The translations under genes were made by a program, and so were the position numbers. Positions 34,207 through 36,174 of a stretch of 36,174 nucleotides of DNA are shown piece by piece. The stretch's first letter is position 1. Each line of letters begins with the position of its first letter. This stretch comes from Acidobacteriota bacterium (GTDB taxonomy: Bacteria > Acidobacteriota > Vicinamibacteria > Vicinamibacterales > UBA2999). A model generated the notes under the pieces. It saw only the letters and a program-made list of their open reading frames with translations, searched no databases and was not told the origin of the DNA. The stretch lies in contig JAKFXY010000046.1 of assembly GCA_021731165.1 (NCBI GenBank), forward strand, positions 1 to 36,174, written 5' to 3'.

Positions 34207-34690
34207 TCACGGCAATGTAGATCTCAATGCGCGACGGCTCTCGTTGATCGTACCGCTCGAAGTCCACGGTGTACGCCCGCCTCTCTCGCGTCTCCCGCTC
34301 GAAGTACTGCCACACCGCTCCCCACGTCTGCACCACAACGCCGGGGAGCTCGCCGTTGCCCGTAAAGACGAGGTATTTCGCCTTCGGAATCGTGAGCGTC
34401 GTCATGGCCGGCTGCGCTGAGCCGCCGTTGCTGACTTCGCAGGCGATCAGATGCGAGTAGGCCCCTTGGTGGTCGCTCTCGTAGCCCGTGTACACGCCGT
34501 AGAGGACGGCTGCGTTCGTGCGATTGGGGATCCGATCCACGAGCGCGCTCTCGTAGAATCGGCGCCAGTGCGCCCCGATCCGCGCTGTCGTCGGGGCGCT
34601 CTCGGCCTCGTTCGTCGTCCGGATTTCGGTGCCCACAACGGTAAACTCGTCACAGACCTCAGCTCGAGGGTGTGCGCCGCTATCGCTCAT
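34202..34690 (-). CDS. GyrI-like / effector-binding domain protein
   Basis: A 162-residue single-domain protein of the GyrI-like small-molecule-binding superfamily (AraC effector-binding fold). It carries FTVVGTEIRTTNEAE at the N-terminus, RFYESALVDRIPNRTNAAVLYGVYTGYESDHQGAYSHLIACEV, IPKAKYLVFTGNGELPGVVVQTWGAVWQYF, and the closing FERYDQ...IEIYIAVK strand. Stand-alone versions such as Cass2 are known from integron cassettes and bind cationic drugs or other hydrophobic ligands. There is no DNA-binding domain. It is apparently intact in a region full of fragments. ATG 34690. The ligand is unknown. Confidence 0.88.
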   Translation of the reverse strand: MSDSGAHPRAEVCDEFTVVGTEIRTTNEAESAPTTARIGAHWRRFYESALVDRIPNRTNAAVLYGVYTGYESDHQGAYSHLIACEVSNGGSAQPAMTTLTIPKAKYLVFTGNGELPGVVVQTWGAVWQYFERETRERRAYTVDFERYDQREPSRIEIYIAVK

Positions 34691-34747
34691 TGATCCGGCT
34701 CCTTCTTCATTCTTGGTTAGTGGGTCGCGTCGCAGCCGAGCAAATAG

Positions 34748-34770
34748 TAGACCGACCCTACGGCGGTCTA
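34748..34770 (-). terminator. Hairpin at the greB stop
   Basis: On the minus strand TAGACCG (the greB stop and following bases) pairs perfectly with CGGTCTA after a 9-base loop, followed by CTATTTGC. A 7-bp stem with only a short T-run; possible terminator of greB. Confidence 0.45.
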
Positions 34771-35412
34771 GCCGCCGGTGCGAGGACGAGTCTTCGGCGC
34801 GGCCTCGGCCCCAGGCGGTTCGCTGAAGGGCTCCACGGAGATGCGCTTATAACGCACCTCGAGGATCTGCAGTTTCTCCGTCATGCCCGGCGCGTGAAGG
34901 ACCACGCGGTCACCCGGTCCGGACTTCATCAACGCGCGCGCCAGTGGCGACATCCAGCTGATGTGGTCGCGGTCCAGATCGACCTCGTCGAGGCCGACGA
35001 CGCTCACTGTCCGCTCCGTTCCAGCGGCGTTGGCGTAGCGCACGGTCGCCCCGAAGAAGACCCGCGCCGCCGCCCGTCCACCTCTCGGGGCTTCCGGGTC
35101 CACCACTTCCGCGGCATCGATTCGTTTGGTGAGAAAGCGAATCCGCCGATCGATCTCGCGCAGCCGCCGTTTGCCGTATTGATAGTCGGCGTTTTCGCTG
35201 CGATCGCCGTTGCCCGCCGCCCAGGCCACCACCGCTGTCACCGCCCGCCGTTCCCGGGTGAGCAGAAACCGTCGCTCGTCGGTGAGTCGCTGCAAGCCGC
35301 TCGGTGTGATGTAGTTTTTAACTCCGACGGGCTGGGCGTGTGCGGTCTCTTCGGCGGCGCGGTCGTCCTCGTTGCCCCCGGCGTCGGATTCCCTTGTGAA
35401 CGCCTTGCTCAT
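34768..35412 (-). CDS. greB: Transcription elongation factor GreB
   Basis: A 214-residue factor that binds RNA polymerase and stimulates cleavage of backtracked transcripts. MSKAFTRESD is the diagnostic GreB start. NYITPSGLQRLTDERRFL, VVAWAAGNGDRSENADYQYGKRRLREIDRRIRFLTKRID (coiled-coil with the acidic tip residues in GDRSENADY) and the C-terminal FKBP-like domain (VGLDEVDLDRDHISWMSPLARALM) follow. An extra ~20 residues after the start and a Pro/Ala-rich tail of ~20 residues make it longer than E. coli GreB (158). ATG 35412 is preferred over TTG 35430. Intact, unlike its neighbours, so either core or recently acquired cargo. Confidence 0.94.
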   Translation of the reverse strand: MSKAFTRESDAGGNEDDRAAEETAHAQPVGVKNYITPSGLQRLTDERRFLLTRERRAVTAVVAWAAGNGDRSENADYQYGKRRLREIDRRIRFLTKRIDAAEVVDPEAPRGGRAAARVFFGATVRYANAAGTERTVSVVGLDEVDLDRDHISWMSPLARALMKSGPGDRVVLHAPGMTEKLQILEVRYKRISVEPFSEPPGAEAAPKTRPRTGG

Positions 35413-35448
35413 GCGGTTCCACCAATTCAATCACGACTGTCCCCTCAG

Positions 35449-35793
35449 TTACGAAAAGAAGCCGCGGAGTCCCTGGAGAACCTCACGGCCATGCGTCACG
35501 AGCTCGACGCAATCGCGCCGCGCCGTGCGCCTCGCGGGCAAACACCCGCCCCGCCGCGACCCATCCCTGATCCGTGCCGGGGCTTGGCAGATGGAAAGGA
35601 TCGTCGAAGCCGGGGGGGTGTCCTCGGTGATGGCGTCCTTCGTCACGGTCTTCCCCGCGTATTTCACGAGGACGATGAGCACATCCATCTGCCGCTCGCG
35701 CACGGGCAGAAGCTGACCGTCCCGAACGAGGCGGCGATGGCTCGAATCGAGCTCAAATGGTCCGAAACGATCGACGGAGGCTGCGCTGGCCAC
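35449..35793 (-). pseudogene. Winged-helix (OmpR/CadC-type) regulator, N-terminal fragment
   Basis: Residues ~8-55 are the start of a Trans_reg_C winged helix (DRFGPFELDSSHRRLVRDGQLLPVRERQMDVLIVLVKYAGKTVTKDAI). The usual continuation with the recognition helix (E-x-VW-P-D, then NL-x-x-x-V) is replaced by an Arg/Pro-rich stretch without family character, ending at a stop after 114 residues. In Acidobacteriota this domain usually heads long TPR or WD40 sensor proteins; that part is absent. GTG start 35793. Confidence 0.65.
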
Positions 35794-36027
35794 GTGAGGC
35801 GGCCCTATTGTTACGGGGGATCGGCGACTCTTGCGCCCTGATGGAAGTGGAAATCATGCAGACGGTCGTGTCCATAAGCCCGATGGATTGAATAACACCC
35901 GCGGGGCGGCTGGCGGTGTGGGAACGCGATCGACGGTCACGCCTCGCGGATGGACCGAGCCGCGGAGTAGCGGCTCGTAGCCGTGCTTTTGGTAACGGCA
36001 CATGTCGCCCAACCCTGCAGACTTGCC
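35794..36027. other. Stretch between winged-helix fragment and MazF end
   Basis: No gene I can support. A minus-strand frame of 49 codons from ATG 36005 down to TGA near 35856 (beginning MCRYQKHGYEP) is open but matches nothing I recognise. The GC-rich CCGCGG/GAGCCG motifs at 35950-35980 form small inverted repeats. Confidence 0.35.
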
Positions 36028-36174
36028 TCACTCGGCGAACATCTCCTGTAGCGTATCTAGGACTTCCGTGGTCGTCGCACCGGACAGGCGTCCCAACCGC
36101 TTGACAAGGCGTTCGCTATCGACCGTACGCAGTTGATCGAGCGCCACGAATCCAGAGCGGTTCTGGAAACGGCA
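36028..36174 (-). CDS. MazF/PemK-family toxin, C-terminal end (5' part outside window)
   Basis: The last 48 residues of a frame that enters from the right edge. FVALDQLRTVDSERLVKRLG is the C-terminal signature of type II MazF/PemK endoribonuclease toxins, and the closing helix TTTEVLDTLQEMFAE ends at TGA (36028-36030). Its antitoxin would lie upstream, beyond the window. The visible part has no frameshift, so it could be an active toxin gene, unlike the GNAT remnant nearby. Confidence 0.8.
   Translation of the reverse strand, partial: CRFQNRSGFVALDQLRTVDSERLVKRLGRLSGATTTEVLDTLQEMFAE

Noticed and set aside
35753..36031. Minus-strand frame of 92 codons before the winged-helix fragment
   Set aside because: Arg/Ser/Pro-rich, no motif, overlaps both the MazF end and the winged-helix fragment.
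32601..36174. Duplicate of the ssrA 3' end as attR
   Set aside because: Searched by eye for the last ~20 bases of ssrA; only short accidental matches (for example TCCACCA at 35099) were seen.

Overview
The window is GC-rich, densely packed bacterial chromosome. The gene content fits an Acidobacteriota member, possibly a Vicinamibacteria-like lineage. The clues are a large TonB-dependent receptor with an N-terminal carboxypeptidase-regulatory-like domain, a DUF6152 periplasmic protein, a PEP-CTERM protein, an NupC/thymidine phosphorylase/PNP/Cdd salvage operon, and frequent GTG/TTG starts with 4-nt overlaps. The taxonomic call is inference; nothing here is a phylogenetic marker I could align.

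Layout. (1) 1-397: C-terminal end of a Gly/Asn-rich PEP-CTERM surface protein. (2) 530-8925, plus strand: a GGDEF diguanylate cyclase followed by the rod-shape/elongasome cluster mreB-mreC-mreD-mrdA-rodA and RNase G. (3) 8909-14442, minus strand: a HEAT-repeat protein and an HD-GYP protein that share an N-terminal domain, a secreted S8 protease, and a minimal alkyltransferase with an intact active-site Cys. (4) 14520-22114, plus strand: a nucleoside salvage run (deoA, nupC, PNP, cdd), then mtnA, tsaD, yjbQ, a Nudix hydrolase and a gamma-glutamylcyclotransferase-like protein. (5) 22111-26036, minus strand: a PilZ protein, a receiver domain lacking its phospho-acceptor Asp, and the TonB receptor. 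(6) 26254-28052, plus strand: a TSUP permease and coaA. (7) 28049-31593, minus strand: amidase, GerMN protein, rph, rdgB. (8) 31715-32640: DUF6152 protein, then tmRNA (ssrA) with promoter element and terminator. (9) 32641-36174: a decayed accessory zone directly 3' of ssrA with fragments of a DUF4143 ATPase, a GNAT toxin with the tail of its antitoxin, a winged-helix regulator and the end of a MazF toxin, mixed with an intact GyrI-like protein and greB.

The most unusual signal is a set of heptanucleotide repeats at gene junctions. Three copies of an inverted-repeat element built from GTAGGCR units lie exactly between the stop codon of one gene and the start of the next (mreB/mreC, cdd/mtnA, mtnA/tsaD). 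The TAG inside the unit is, or directly abuts, the upstream stop codon. A fourth array, made of a different heptamer (TCAAGGC), supplies the TTG start of the alkyltransferase gene. Second is the two-gene HEAT/HD-GYP module with a shared, apparently unnamed N-terminal domain. Third is the toxin-antitoxin graveyard downstream of ssrA.

How the genes work together. The first block couples a c-di-GMP synthase with cell elongation. The salvage block imports nucleosides and phosphorolyses or deaminates them to bases and (deoxy)ribose-1-phosphate; MtnA next door isomerises a related 5-substituted ribose-1-phosphate. Block 7 is a conserved-looking set for cell-wall cleavage plus RNA and nucleotide housekeeping.
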